DNA from: Ophthalmolycus amberensis
Lineage: Eukaryota > Chordata > Actinopteri > Perciformes > Zoarcidae
Direction of reading: 5' to 3'
DNA: 64,000 bases
Assembly: GCA_024529925.1 (NCBI GenBank)
Contig: JAFEUB010000814.1
Location: 300,001 to 364,000 of the forward strand
The notes below the pieces were generated by a model. It made no database searches. It was given only the letters and a program-made list of their open reading frames with translations, and was not told the DNA's origin. This document shows, piece after piece, positions 33,774 to 47,519 of this stretch (position 1 is the stretch's first letter; each line of letters begins with the position of its first letter). The translations under genes and the position numbers were made by a program.

Positions 33774-34499
33774 CTGAACATATCTGGGTTTTGGACAAAT
33801 CAAGACATTTAAAAACATTTCATTGGACTTCGAGAAATAGGGAAATATGTTTGTATATTCTGATATTTTGTCGACCAAACAATTAATCAATTCATCAAGT
33901 CCAATATACAGAGAATATTTATTTAATTACATAATTCTACTTAGTTCTCTCTTTCTCTCTGTTTTCTATGATGTTTTGGATGGAAGTCCTGTCAAAGTGT
34001 TGAACATTTGTGTCCCTTAAAGTGAGATCACTGTGGGTTGGCAGGTCACATTGAAAAAACAAAAAAGTGTGGTGTGAGCAAAGGTAAACAAACCAACATG
34101 GGAACTTGCCTATCAGAATGGATTTTTCATTTCATGTTCTGTGAGGGTTGGCAAAACTGCATGGAACCCCCCGATGAAATACATATGAAAATACATAATA
34201 TAGAATCACAGTAAAAATGGGAGAGTTGGCAGGTTACTGCCCCTTCATTGTGTTACAACCAAAACTGCACTGCTATGTGCATCAAATGTAACGTCCTTGT
34301 CACTTTGGCGGGGCTCGTTTCTGTTGAATTTGCCCCTCTTTCTATCAAGCTACGTGTCTTCATTGCTATTTCCACACTCCGCTGCACAAATACTTTGCTA
34401 CTTTGCAATTTTGTGTCATTTTGCACGTTAGTCTTTGAAAACCTACTGTAGAAATACTGTATTTTCCCCCCCACTCGCAGGATTTTAAACAGGTGTGTA

Positions 34500-35330
34500 C
34501 TGGTTCCTTCATTTATATATCCACTAATACCGTCTGACTTCTCCGCAGCTGAGATTAACCTTGTGCTACTTTGTCTCAGCCGCAGCTCACTGTGGCTCTC
34601 AGGAAGCCTCCTGAAGCCCTGCGAGAAGCGAAAGCAGCTGAAATTAGGCAGCTTTCTGCCCTAAAGCTGCTGCATTAAGACAGCCCTCACCTTGGCCTGC
34701 TGGAGCTGCGCTAGCTGTACAGCTAATCCAAAAGCTAGCCAAGTCAATCAGTCAGACCTTAAGCTAACTAAAGCTACCTCTGCTCTTCCTCGTCTTCCCA
34801 AGATAAGGTAATGAGGATACGGTGGGGTTAAGTTGAAGTTTGGTGGCCGTGTATTTAAGTCTCAGGTGCCACGTGTAATGGATGACCAGTGAATATCTCA
34901 GTAAATACACCGACTCTCAGGTAGAAAGGTAGGAATCACAGAGGTATTGTCTTAAGGCGATAAGGCAATGAGAGGCTTACAGAGTTGTATCGGTGGACGG
35001 GGAAGGGGAGACTCGCACAGTAATACCTGCTATCTAGATGTGACACCACAGCTTGGCCCCCGAGTGGGCTAAGGCGGTGTTAATATTCCCCTTTTGTCTT
35101 GTCCTGATAAGCTAATGGGGGTTATAGCGAGGATTGATGAGAGTGTTAAGAGCTGCATTAGTGGACAGAGAGGAGCAGGGGACAGTCGAGCTGTTAAACC
35201 TCACGGTTAGACACAGTAGGGCAACTCTCAGCTCCAGGTGTTGATCACAAATCAGGAGTTGTCCCGTGCTGATAAGGAGGGGAGGTGAGTGGAGAGGGCA
35301 GGGTTAAAGATAGGGCTACAAAAGGAAAAG
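34500..35330. promoter_or_regulatory. Candidate regulatory block with repeated GATAAG sites
   Basis: About 830 bp without simple repeats. GATAAG occurs near 34802, 34959, 35107 and 35271, with further GATTA/TAATT motifs and E-box-like CAGCTG. No open frame is convincing. Enhancer identity is an inference. Confidence 0.35.
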
Positions 35331-35725
35331 ACTTATTTCATAAGGGCTGCGTGTTATTTGCAATATGATTTTTGATCCCATGCAAATCTGCCAGGTCTTT
35401 GAATTGTAAAACAGCATCTTTCAGGCTTGACTGAGGTCTCTGGATTGTGCTAATAACAAAACTTTCAGTGGTTTCAGGCAGAACTTAACCTCATCTTCTC
35501 TCGACATGCAATACAGAACTTACCATTGTTTTAAATAAAGACCACTCAGCTTTCTAAATAACTAGACAAACTTGCGTCTCGTCTGTGTCGGACGATGTTA
35601 TTTTAAGGTGGTATTTTGCTAACACACTGCTATCCACCACCATCTTAGTTTTAGTATTTGAAATTAAATCACAGTTTGCTGAGTAGGAAGGAAGGTGTCG
35701 CACCCCTCATTTTGCTCTTGTATAA

Positions 35726-35727
<2 letters not shown>

Positions 35728-35769
<42 letters not shown>
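35728..35769 (+). repeat. (CA)n microsatellite
   Basis: 42 bp of uninterrupted CA. Confidence 0.97.
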
Positions 35770-35771
<2 letters not shown>

Positions 35772-36902
35772 ATGTTCTCTCTCTTTTATAGTTTCCTGTC
35801 ACATGTTATTGAAACCACGTCCTGGGAAACTGAGTGCTGAAGCACTCAACACTAAAACAACAATGTGGATGGTGGATTAGCCATAATGGGCACGCATTTA
35901 ATCTCAGAGAATGGTGAAGTGGATGGAAAATAGAGGAAGGTGGAGGACGGGAAAGAAAAGGAGCCATTACTTCAGTGTATTTATTACATACTCTCTATTT
36001 TTGCTCAACCTTTTCTACCTTTTTATATTTGTAATTTTGTACATGATGTCCCATTTTTTGTTCGCAATCTTGTTTGCTGTTAGTTACCTTTTCTTATTTA
36101 TGAACCTCAACCATTATAGCACTGTCGAAATGAAATACAATTTTCATTTTAAGGAGGAGAGGTTGGTAGAGACACTGTGTAATAGACTTATAACTAAGTG
36201 TGTGGGATTTGAATGAAGAGCAGGAAGAGAGCATAACTGACCAAAAGACAGTAAATTAAAGATATACATGCGTGTGTGCTGTGTCAAAGATGGCGGCTGG
36301 ATAACCTGTGTGTATGTGTGTGTGTGGATGTGGGTCTGTGTGGATCTATAACTAATGGTGCGATGATGAGACAGAGGATGAGTCTTCATGTAATCGTCTG
36401 CCATTCATCAAACAGCAAGCTGACAGCATCACAATACACAGCTTGTGGAGGGGAGGGACTGAATGATTGGGTGAACATGCACACATACACACTCACACAC
36501 ACACTTAAATGCGATAATGTAGACAGACACACACACATACACACGGATACATAAAGGCATGTAAGCACAGTTTTATGTCACAAATAACTTGTGAAACTGT
36601 TTCATTTTCCTCCTAATGAAGGGTTCCTAACTTAAGTGATCGCTTGGTGTGTGACATTGATGATTCATAATTGCTGAGAGATATCTCTTATGAAAAACTG
36701 TCTTCCACTGACCAAAACAGTTTTCGCACTCACACCGTCCTTCATCAGAGGGCTTCATCTAAGGTTTTTTTTTAAATTGCTTTTATATACGAGAGTACAT
36801 TTTTTTAATCATTTCTACTATGAAATAGTATTTGCAATGACATGCCAGCTGTGAGGTTGAATAGATGTTCACCTGGTATTGATTGGAATGTGTGCATTTG
36901 TA

Positions 36903-36905
<3 letters not shown>

Positions 36906-36945
<40 letters not shown>
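36906..36945 (+). repeat. (TG)n microsatellite
   Basis: 40 bp of TG. A (CA)-rich tract follows at 37030-37100, so the two can pair as an inverted repeat. Confidence 0.97.
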
Positions 36946-36948
<3 letters not shown>

Positions 36949-37217
36949 TACAGTTGCCGTTGATGGCAGTGTGTGCAAGCCTCTTGAGGCCTCAAGGCCT
37001 CTCGGCTATCTTATACAAGCACCCATGCAAAGACACACACAGCCGCACACACGCTCGCGTGCGCACACACACACACACTCTCACACACACACGCACACAC
37101 CGACTGGCACCCTGCTCTGCTTTTAGAGCCATTACTGTCAAACAGCTGTTAGCACGTCAAGAGAAGTGGTGTTGATGGGATGGAGAGAAGGAGGAGAGGG
37201 GATAAATGGTCAGGGCC

Positions 37218-37249
37218 AATAGATAGATAGATAGATAGATAGATAGATG
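37218..37249 (+). repeat. (ATAG)n microsatellite
   Basis: About seven tetranucleotide units followed by ATGGACGG-type variants. Confidence 0.9.
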
Positions 37250-37559
37250 GACGGATAATTGGGTGTAGAGGATAGAGGGAGGGGTGTGCGGGATGAAGTG
37301 GTGGATGGATGAATGGCAGGGTGGAGGGAGGAGAGGAGGGGGGCTGTGCTAGGCCCCCTCTAAGTGAAGACAGATTGATGTGGGTGTCAGAGAGGACTCC
37401 AGAGAGGAACAGCCCTTTATTTGACAGTCAATTATCAGATAGACCCAGTGGCCTCGCAGTCCACGGCCGTCACCCTCATACAGTACGTAAGTGGGTTTCA
37501 AACACTGGCTCGGCACCCAGAGGTGGACATCTGGAGGATTAAATGAGGCCCCCAACAGA

Positions 37560-40500
37560 AAAATGGTGGTTTCAATTGTTGGAGGAGCCTCAGTGAACTA
37601 CGCTTTTGTCAAGACACTCTGTGTCATGTTGTGACCTCTCTGGCCTCTTTATGTCCGTTTGTCAAAGTATAGACAGGGTAATGAAGGAATTGTATAGAAA
37701 TTGTGATGTTCCACTGAATGGATAGTGGCACATACGTCGTTCTACTACTCTAGATGAGCTTGAACTATAGAGCAAGAGGATATACTCTTTTAGAAGAAGA
37801 TGCACATGATGCAAGACAAACCCTCATATGAAGAAAGGCATGTTATAAAACACACAGCCTCAAAGATAAGCCGATACAATAATATACTTTACCTGAAAGT
37901 GCCAATGGTTTACAATTGAAGAGTCAAATAAGCTGAATATATTAAAATAAGGAACAAGTAAGACAATATACCGTAAGCTAAAAACTAAATGTACAGATGA
38001 ACTTCTGTATTCATTGGTATACATGCTCTAATACAGTTGTTCTCCTCGCTTTAAAGTTTGATTAGATTTAAGTTATTTAGCTTTTTACATCTCGGTCACA
38101 TAAAACACTGCATTGTGTTGAATTTGAACAGATTAAAGCCTTGAACAAAGTCAGTCAGCAGCCAACAGATCTGGCCTTACAGCAGTAACACGGACGCTGT
38201 TTGAATGTGTTTTCCAGATCTTTACACATTCCTCTGTCAGTCTTTTGTTGCTATTTAAATCCATCTGTTCAGCCGATCGTCTTTAGTGTTAGTTCTGTTG
38301 TTGATAAGTGAACAAAGCAAAGTCAATTCTAAGGTCATGAAAGTTGCATCTTCTCCGGTGCCACTCGTCAACTCAAGTGCCGATCCTGGTTTTGTGATTA
38401 ATTGTTTTATTAAACTGCGGAGGGAAGTTGATTCAACAATTTACTTTACCACTTTGATCGAGTAGCTTTTGGAAGTTTAGCATTATTCGTTTAGTGTACA
38501 TCAATGGTGGTGACCTATGTTCATATGTAACTGTTGCATTTGAAATGATCTTTTTAGAGAAACACGATGTGAACTAGCTTCATATTGATGTCATTTGCAA
38601 ATCTGTAATTGTGATGTTTAGGAGTGCAATAAATACTGCAGATATAACGTCACATTGTACAAAGTATGGGTGCAGAGGTCAGAGGGTAGTATGGACTTGG
38701 AAATCTGTCTGAAAATGTCAATGATTTACATACCATTGTATTCAATATTGATTTTATTTATTGCTTGACCACATCCACAATATTTAATCGTAACCACACT
38801 TTAATTGCACTGTAGTTGCTATACCTGTGTATGTTGAATAAATAACCAACTGAAACATTTAGCAGAAATGTGCAGTATGATGCTGATCACATCCACAATG
38901 TGCATGTCATGACTTTCCCCCGAAAATATAACGGCTTGTGCAAAATAATTGTAAAGGACAGGAGTACGTTTAATGTCACATTTCAGTTTGGCAGTTCTGC
39001 AAAAGATAATCTGTATTTCTTTTCACCTCATGCTATTAATCCACACTAACACAGAAAGCAATATAGTCCCCTTTTTATTATCTGCAAAAACCGATGTTGC
39101 CCATGTAGCAGCAACTTTTTAGTGAAGCAGATTTGAAGGCGCACTCGATGGGGATGATGGAGTTTTTGAAGGGGCCTCAGAGAGCGCAGCAGCCTTGCAG
39201 ACAAGGCCAGTGGAGTTGCGTTGCTATTGGCTATCCGGGGCGCTTGACGATGGAGCCTCGTGTGTGCTATTCAGTGTTTGGCCTTCAGCTGGGATGCCAC
39301 AGACAAGTGATGTGAAAAAAACAAAAAACGCATGTACACACATGCGCCGATAGGAACAGATACAGGAATGGATGTACCGCGCAACGCTTTCATTTCAACT
39401 TTGCCTGAAATCTCTGAACTTTAATGGAGGGTTGTAATAAAAATTTTCCAAAATACATTTCTTCTTTTGGTTGTGTTGACGATGGTGGTGAAGACACACC
39501 GGACCAAAATCTCCCATAGTTGTGCAGTTGGTTTGAGATCTGTTGACTGGGATGAGCATATGATTCGCATCAGTTCAGTCCTCATCAAACCATTCACTGA
39601 TTTGTTTATCCATTTATTAATTCCTGTGATTTGTCACCTGTATGTACACATCGGGTCTATTTTCTTGACAAACAGAAATATATAGTATTTAAAATGTGCA
39701 GATATGTGTGGGATCATGCAACATTGATTTTGAAATACCTTTATCACACTGCACTGACATAAAGACGCATACGAGCACGCTGACCTATCTGGTTCATCTG
39801 TTTGTCATACAAAGATACTGAAGTGATATGAAGACAAATTGGGGTTAAATCCCCACAACTCTGTGCGGCTCTGTCCATGGTGCTGAACACAAGGCAGCTA
39901 TCCAGACAAGAAAAGACAACACTACAATCTCTGTAAATAACATTCAACACCTGCACAAACAAAACAAATGAATGTGTGGCCACAGGAGGCATTTATGGAT
40001 GCAAAGTTGTCAGTTTCTGCCTTGTGTAATTTTCCACTGCACTTGACGATGTAATGCCAATTTGGAGAAAATAAAAACTTAAACAAAGCTCCAACTCTCC
40101 ACTCTTTCGCAGATTTTTTTACAAATGTAGCTTGTGTCATCAGCTGACTATATCTTATTGTTTCATTTACCGTGCTAACTTGCTATGGTTGCTTTGCTGG
40201 AAGGCAGAGTGGAGGTGGCCTCTCTTTAATCTAGTTTCACAGGTGCGTGACACAGTCATCAGAGTCCACATCTGATTTGTTCATTATCATTACGTTCTAT
40301 TCAAAAGCTGTAAGCTTGACTGGTTTTCGCCATTGATACACATGCATTGCTGCAGTATAGGAACACTGTATAATATATTGTCACACACAAAAGGGACATT
40401 TACTATTAAAATAGTTCAAACGGACACGCATTTGAATCAATGCAAAATATGGAAGAGCTGCTCATGTCAAACACTTTTTGTGTGAAATGACTATACTCCT

Positions 40501-41280
40501 TTGAATAACAGATACTCCTTTGAATAACAGAGGAGTCCTAGGTTTTACTTCATTTCAGGGGTGCACTAAGAAGTCCAGGCTTTTAGTCCCTCATTCATAT
40601 TTGAACTCAGGAAATGAGGATGTTGATGTGAAATCAGTGGTTGTTTTGTACTGAAATCCACAAAATACATTCCATACTGACACGTAATTTTCAATACAAA
40701 GCCTCACTTGTGAAATATTTGGACTTGACTCAGGATTTAACCAAACAAAGCAGGAAACAAAAGCATCTCACATTGATGATCATCAGGGTGAAAACATTTA
40801 TAAGCGGCTCATTTTGAGAAGGAGATCCAATCAACAGCATTTAGAAAGGAGACCAAATGAGATCAGAAACTTAATGAGACGGCCTCTTTTTGTCCTTGCA
40901 GCTTCGCAGGGTTAATGTTCGTTTATGTGAAGACAAATCAGCAGATTCTATACACCAAACCTATAACGAGACTTAATTGATCATCTTCTCTCTATCCCTT
41001 TTCTTGTCCTTCTAAGTAGCATGTCGCTCTTTATCTTTATGTTTTTTATCTCACTTTCACAGCTCAAACATCTTAGTGAAAGTGCACCTTTTAAAAAAAA
41101 TATATATATATCAGAGCCAATATTCACAGTGCGTACTGCACATTTATAAAGCTCATGTCAAAATAAAACATTGTAGATTATCTGTTATTTTTTTGTGACA
41201 TGTTTTGCTGGAATTGGTGGTGGAGCAGCATTGCTGTAGTCTGAAGGACACCAGATGGAAAAATAACAAATCAAGCTTTT
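37560..41280. other. Intergenic region, no gene seen
   Basis: AT-rich unique sequence without supported exons. A perfect 19-bp tandem duplication is at 40493-40530. A CCAAT-like GCTATTGG with nearby CpGs occurs near 39220, with nothing more to support a promoter. Confidence 0.45.
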
Positions 41281-41467
41281 CATTTTATTTCAGATTCCCC
41301 ATACCTGCATATATATTATATATTTTGTATATATATATATATATCTGTAGCTTGCTTCTTTGCGTCTGATTTTGTGTGAGCATTTGTTTGTTTGTGCGCA
41401 TATGTTGTGTGTGCTGTGTGCTATCAGTGCCCCCTGCAGTAAAACCAAAAGGAATACAGAGTCGAGG

Positions 41468-41498
<31 letters not shown>

Positions 41499-41696
41499 GG
41501 AGAGACACCACAGAGGAAAGATAGCGAGAGAGAGAGAGAACAAGAGGATCGTTTTCATTATCTTCAGCTCACAGAGGAACTTAATCACACTCATACAACA
41601 GAGAGGTCTTATAGCCAAAGACTGGATCCTGTGTGCCGAGGATCTGTAATATAGAAACCGTGCTCCACTCTGGAACTGTTCACCGCCCACACAGAA

Positions 41697-41700
<4 letters not shown>

Positions 41701-41742
<42 letters not shown>
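41701..41742 (+). repeat. (AT)n microsatellite followed by a T-run
   Basis: 42 bp of AT then T11. A shorter AT tract lies at 41327-41344. Confidence 0.97.
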
Positions 41743-41750
<8 letters not shown>

Positions 41751-43399
41751 TTCAACTACAAATGTACTGCATGTGTGGTTGAACACAAACAAGTATAAAA
41801 CATATGCCGCATGAATGCACACTGCACATCACCAACAGACACGCGTTGATGTAGAAGGTCCAGATGAGCAGCAGCACATCGGTGGACTGTTGGTGAATGA
41901 ATACAATTAAAACAAAGATGTTTTTTCCTATTTTATATATTGAATTTGTCAGTGCGGTGCCAGGCAATAATGTCCTTTTTAATAATATGTATCAGCTAAT
42001 TAATGCTAGTTTATAGTCTGCAGTCATGTTTATTATTTTAGCACTTGTTTTGTGTGTTTATGTAATTGCTCAATGGTAGATTTGTGAATGAATTCTTTGC
42101 ACATAGGACTTATGTAGTCAAGTCTTTCTTGTTGTTAGTTTGGGTTTCAGTGAAGACATTTAGTGTCTTATGAAGGTCTAGATGCTGTTTCATAACCTTT
42201 GCCACATTTTCCACAGTAAAAATCATATCAGCATAAAATATTGTCCTTTTAAGAAACTGAATGTTTATCAATTGACAATAACAATTCTATTTCATTATTC
42301 TGATGCTATATTTTTTTCTGTATGTAATTCAGAACCCTGTGTCGTCTCATGACCTTGCTTCAGAAAACAAATGATCAATTCGTATTTACTGCCATTTGTA
42401 TCAGGAAAAAAATATTCCACTGATATACATATATATTTTTTAAATGCATGAAATAAAATGCATGAAATAAATTTAATTTATTGTTTTATTCATCCATTTA
42501 CATTCAGACTAAATACATCCAGTGCAGTCTTTGAGTGATTAAATCTGTAAATGCACTGCCACAATAGCAATATTCATTCAACCACACAATTTATCTTCAA
42601 CAAATTGTGCAAAGAGTCAAATCAATAGAAAGTTAACAGTCGTAATTTCCAGTCTTTTGCCACATTTTTTTCAAATCTTTGTTATGTCAAATCTGGGAAT
42701 TTATTCCATCAGTTTAATTTACTTACCATTTATTTATACGGCTTACATTTACCCATCGCACGTTCATAATTCCCTTTTCTTTTGAACACATCGAGGGCTT
42801 TGGAGCTGGGTCTCTCTGTCCCTGTGTGGGTTTTGCTTTGAAGAGGCTCTCCTCTCTGTCTCCGTCCTGTTCTAGAGGCAGCCGGGGCTCCAATAGATGG
42901 CATCACAGCACTAGACTTAAGTCTTCAGCTCTGCTCGCTCTGGTGAGATGCCGTGAGCCAAGCTTGGATGTGGACTGCATTAATTAGCTACAACAATAAT
43001 CAGTTTCAAATTTAAAATCACAAAAAAAACCCACATTTTTCTGTCTTTATTTCTTAAATGATGATTTCTTAAAAAAAAAGATTTTGAGTTTGAAAAATGG
43101 TGAGGGTGCTAGGATTTTAGATGCTAAATATAGCTGCACTGATTGCAACTTAGATTTATAGATTTTTATTCATGACGACAGAAAACAACTCTCTGCTTCC
43201 CCCGGACTGCTACAAAGACACATTTTAAGACAGAAATGACACTTTTGATGATTGAATCTGTTTATACTGAATGCTTTCTTCTTGCATTTAATCAGTTGTA
43301 TAAATGTCACGTTTAGAAAATCCTTTATGGGATTTTTAGTTATTACAAATGTAATTCTTTACAAATAAAATTGTTAGATTAATGGGATGTGACACAAAC

Positions 43400-43760
43400 A
43401 ATATGACTCCTTGTCATGTCTAATTTCCTTGCTAATGTGAGTATTATTTTATTATGGAGTGGCCTGTAACTCAATGTGATCTGCTATACAGTTGACAGTT
43501 ATGACTCAGGATTATAACCTGTGTGTCACCACAGCAAGTCCCTGTAATGTGATTAATCACACTCCATTATACCGCCCTCATTTGTCCCACAATGCACAGT
43601 TTTATAGGGAATTAACACAGGTTTTTATTGGCCCCGTGCAATAAATCAACAGCAGCACCTCGCCCGCTCACATAAAATAATATTATTTGGCCGACGTGAT
43701 AAAAGTGTTTCTGTCAGTTTGGCTTCAGAGCAGCCATCCTTAAATCTGTCGCCCTCGCTT
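43400..43760. promoter_or_regulatory. Candidate conserved non-coding block
   Basis: Repeat-free block with the perfect 12-bp palindrome GTGATTAATCAC at about 43551-43562 and several TAAT/ATTA homeodomain-like cores. No coding potential. Call on character and on position in the presumed sox2 desert. Confidence 0.35.
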
Positions 43761-46606
43761 TCAACTGAAGACGTGTGTGTCGGTTGACTGTAATGTGTTT
43801 TTGTGTGTCTGAATCCCCTGCTGGTCTGTTTCGTGCAGACAGGAGAAAAAGATAGTCAGCTCCGATAATGGAGCGTTTCTCTACAGCAAATGTATGAAAA
43901 GGGCTCCTGAAATGACAAATGATTGTGGCCTAAAACAGGCACAGACAGAGAGAGGGGAAAAAAAATGTATTCATTAGAAATTACATGTGGATGGCAAGGA
44001 GCGGCGTGATGCCTTTCAGTGCGGCTGAATGTCGTGATGTGAATTTGTGTTTGGTGCATAAATAGAGAGAATGCAAGGGAACGTACAGGGAGGAAAACAA
44101 ACAGCTTTTTTTTTTTTTGCTTTCTTTCTTATACTCAAACACACAGCAACACATTTCTCGAATGTCTGATGTCTGAGAGACGGGTGTTCTCATTTTCAAG
44201 TATAAAAAGCATCCTGTTTGATCAAACAATTTGTCTTATATTTTAGTCATTAACGTTAAATTATAATTCTATTACTATTTTGAACATGATCTATTCATGA
44301 AGCACGAAAGCGAATACAAAAAAAGAAATACTCTCAAGACACATTTTCTTTTGAATTGTGACAACAGATTTTGTTCGGCTGTAATTTGCCTCTGTGATGT
44401 TGGTATCGCATAGCAGCACTGCATAGTATTGAAAAGGTGAAAAGCTCCTCGCTGGATTTTCTCTTTCTCCTCAGATAGAGGTATCATATCAAAATGACAG
44501 CCACTCCATTTAATGTCCTTTAATGTCATTTAAATCTCCAACTGTTGTGTGCAGACTGATAATCTTCCTCTTTGTGATCTGTGGACTAATGAGACCTCTC
44601 TCCTCGCTGCCTCTCTGTGGTGAAGTCTCCATCCTAATTTCTTAATGCTGAAGCACAAAGACTGGGCTGCAGTGTGGCCTCGGTGGAGATCCGCACTGAC
44701 CACAATTTGATTGAATAAAGGACAAAAAAAAGAGGAAAAGGGGGGAGGTGGAGAGTGCGAAAATTAGAGACTGAGAGAGAAATACCGGCGCTGACAAGCA
44801 TTTTTAAGGTAGTGTTGATGAAAGGTTATTAGTTTAGACAATTAAAGGGTTGTGTGTGTGTGTGTGTGTGTGTCTGTGTGTGTCTTCTTTTACCCTGCAC
44901 TCCTCCACAGCAGTGTAACATCCCTGATTACTACAGAGAGAGAAATCTGGAATAATGTGTAACACCAGACGAGAGGAGGGCGACCTTTTAGAGGAGAGTG
45001 TGGAGAACAGTGTCAAACGCTATCCCGCTAACATCGGCGCTCAGCCGAAAGGTTACGGCACGGCCTCTGCTGCTGGGAATGAATACAGAGAAATGAATAT
45101 ACATGTAGCAGTATTCTCACTGTGGAGATAAAGAACATCTTTTATCTTCATTCGGTACAGCAGATATTTAAATTATTGTCACTATTTTAGTCTCAATCTG
45201 GCTTTAAAAAAAAATATATAATAATTTCCAGTTTAGGAAGCCATCGATTGTGCATCTCATGTCTTGGAGGACTTGTTCGGGTCCTTTCATTGACATCAAG
45301 TCCAAAAAGTCCTTCTACCAAGTCCAAACACTGTCACAGCCATTGTAACAATCCGGTGTATAATTTATATTTTCATTGTTTTTTATACCAATTAAACAAA
45401 CTATTGGATATGATTTGTTACAGTATGTAAGGTTGTCAAATACACTTCCACATTGTAACCATACCAACACAAGTTTGACAGGCTACAATCAATGTTCAAA
45501 GTCTCGTGCATTATCACTATTTGTTGGACTTTATTTGCAATTTGATAGCGGTCAAGTCTTCCTGAGCTCTTGCAGAAGTTCCTTTAATTGTGCTCCTCCG
45601 AAAAAAATACAGTTTGAATGAGACACAAGGAAGAAATGATGAAGAGAGCTTTCATCTGATTGGCTTCAACATCAGGCATAAGACAATAGTACTCTCACCT
45701 CCGTCTGTCTGTCGTATCTTATCCATTGTGTTTGATTTCCATTTCTGCATTTCTTTAATTTTTCTAATCCATCCATCTTGAGAGGCCTGAGATTTCTGAT
45801 TTCTCTCTCTTTGACTTTTCATTCTTTCCTGGTTGATTATCTTGACACACAGACTGTCTCAACATTGGCTTTTATATCAGAATTTCCCCTCAGAAATGTT
45901 TACTTTTGCTTGTTTTTACTCTCAAATGGAACAAGATTCTACATTTTTCCTAAACAAATCAACAACAGTAAATCTCTCCCACTAACAAGTACTCTGTGTA
46001 GCCAAAGCCTGACATATCTTATTCCTCTTCACCATAGCACACACATTGTTCAAAACTACCAGTGAGCCACATTGTTGCACAGGGTTCCTTCATTACTATG
46101 AACATGGGTACTGTAGTTCATCTTGATTTAATCACAAATATCCCATCCAGCTGCCATTTAAAACACACCATGAAGCACCAAATGTGTATACGGCTATGAA
46201 TTGTGCCATACAAATGCACTGTTTCCTTGTGTTTGAAGAACTTTTTCATAAAAACACTACAGTACCCAGCCTTATTTAATGAAACTATCTAACTGTGACA
46301 TGTTTTTATAGATTTACATTCTCAGAAGGAACCAATGAGCTTGGTGTTGAGTCCCGCAGGGATTAAGTGTTGAGAAATGGAAGATAAGAAAAATATAGAG
46401 TAACACTTCCCTTACCCGGTAAAATAAGTGACATGGTTTAGTATTTCTGGCAACAGGAGAGTCATTTTATAATGGCGTTATGTCAATGTTAGATAATTGG
46501 ATTAGCCTGAACTACATTTAGGTAAAGTGTATTAAATGATTTCTGATTTCCATCTGCTCTGTGATTTACTTATGTAACAAAGTACAGCCTCAAACCTGGC
46601 CTGTAA

Positions 46607-46637
<31 letters not shown>

Positions 46638-46812
46638 CTCACTGACTACACGAGTGTGTGCTCATACACATTTAATGTATTACCGGCAGATCAAATACAG
46701 GCTTCCCACCTACTTCCCTCCCCAGAGAGACTGAGTGTGTGTGTTATTAACCCCAACACCACTGCTGCTTGTCTGCCGGCATTAACCCCATTATCCCTCC
46801 TCTTTTCCCCCG

Positions 46813-46870
46813 CTCTCCTCTCCTCTCCTCTCCTCTCCTCTCCTCTCCTCTCCTCTCCTCTCCTCTCCTC
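46813..46870 (+). repeat. (TCTCC)n pentanucleotide repeat
   Basis: About eleven units, strongly pyrimidine-biased. Confidence 0.95.
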
Positions 46871-47010
46871 CCTCTCTTTCCCGGTGTAGTAATGAAGTTC
46901 AATAGGTGCAGTTTTCCTCTCCTCTATCATGCGCTTATTCTTTCCTCGTTTTCTCTCTCCCTCCATCTCTCTACAGTTGGCAGTGGCAGAGGTTAGACAA
47001 GCACACTCTG

Positions 47011-47065
47011 TCCCTCCACCCCTCCCTCCCTCCCTCCCTCCCTCCCTCCCTCCCTCCCTCCCTCT
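47011..47065 (+). repeat. (CCCT)n repeat
   Basis: Pyrimidine tetranucleotide array 140 bp after the TCTCC array. Together they form a long polypurine/polypyrimidine zone that could adopt triplex structure. Confidence 0.93.
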
Positions 47066-47184
47066 CCAGGTCCCAGAGGTGCTTTCTGCTTAACGAGGCT
47101 GGATATCTGTTTCCTAAAATCAATCGTCTGTCTTAAACGAACATCCCCGACCATCTGCTTCAGGGGTTTACACACACACACTCT

Positions 47185-47217
<33 letters not shown>

Positions 47218-47229
47218 AAAAAACACACT

Positions 47230-47370
47230 CACATTGCCTCGCTGGAGCTCCAATCCCAATATTTGGAGAGTGTGTGATCCAGCAGGCTCCTGGAGGGCCC
47301 CAGAGAGCCGATGTCGGGGTCCTCCCGGGGCCCCTCAAACTGCCTGGCCGGGGGCCTCGCACTTGGCCCT
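47230..47370. other. Short GC-rich island
   Basis: About 140 bp of markedly higher GC (CCTCCCGGGGCCCC, GGCCGGGGGCC) in an AT-rich setting, bounded by a CA repeat and a pyrimidine tract. No clear promoter or ORF. Confidence 0.4.
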
Positions 47371-47479
47371 GCTCCCTCCCTCCTTTCTTCCTCCCTCTTT
47401 CCCTCTGTCGCTTTTCTGTTTGATTAATCTATAAATCTGTGTGACACATGGATGAAGCTCTGAGACTCTGCCAGGGGAC

Positions 47480-47519
<40 letters not shown>

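Noticed and set aside
39133..39315. Possible promoter or exon with a CCAAT-like site
   Set aside because: Isolated motif, no splice partner and no recognisable peptide.
46656..47211. Open frames rich in Ser/Leu/Pro or Arg/Glu/Gly
   Set aside because: Products of pyrimidine pentamer and tetramer repeats.
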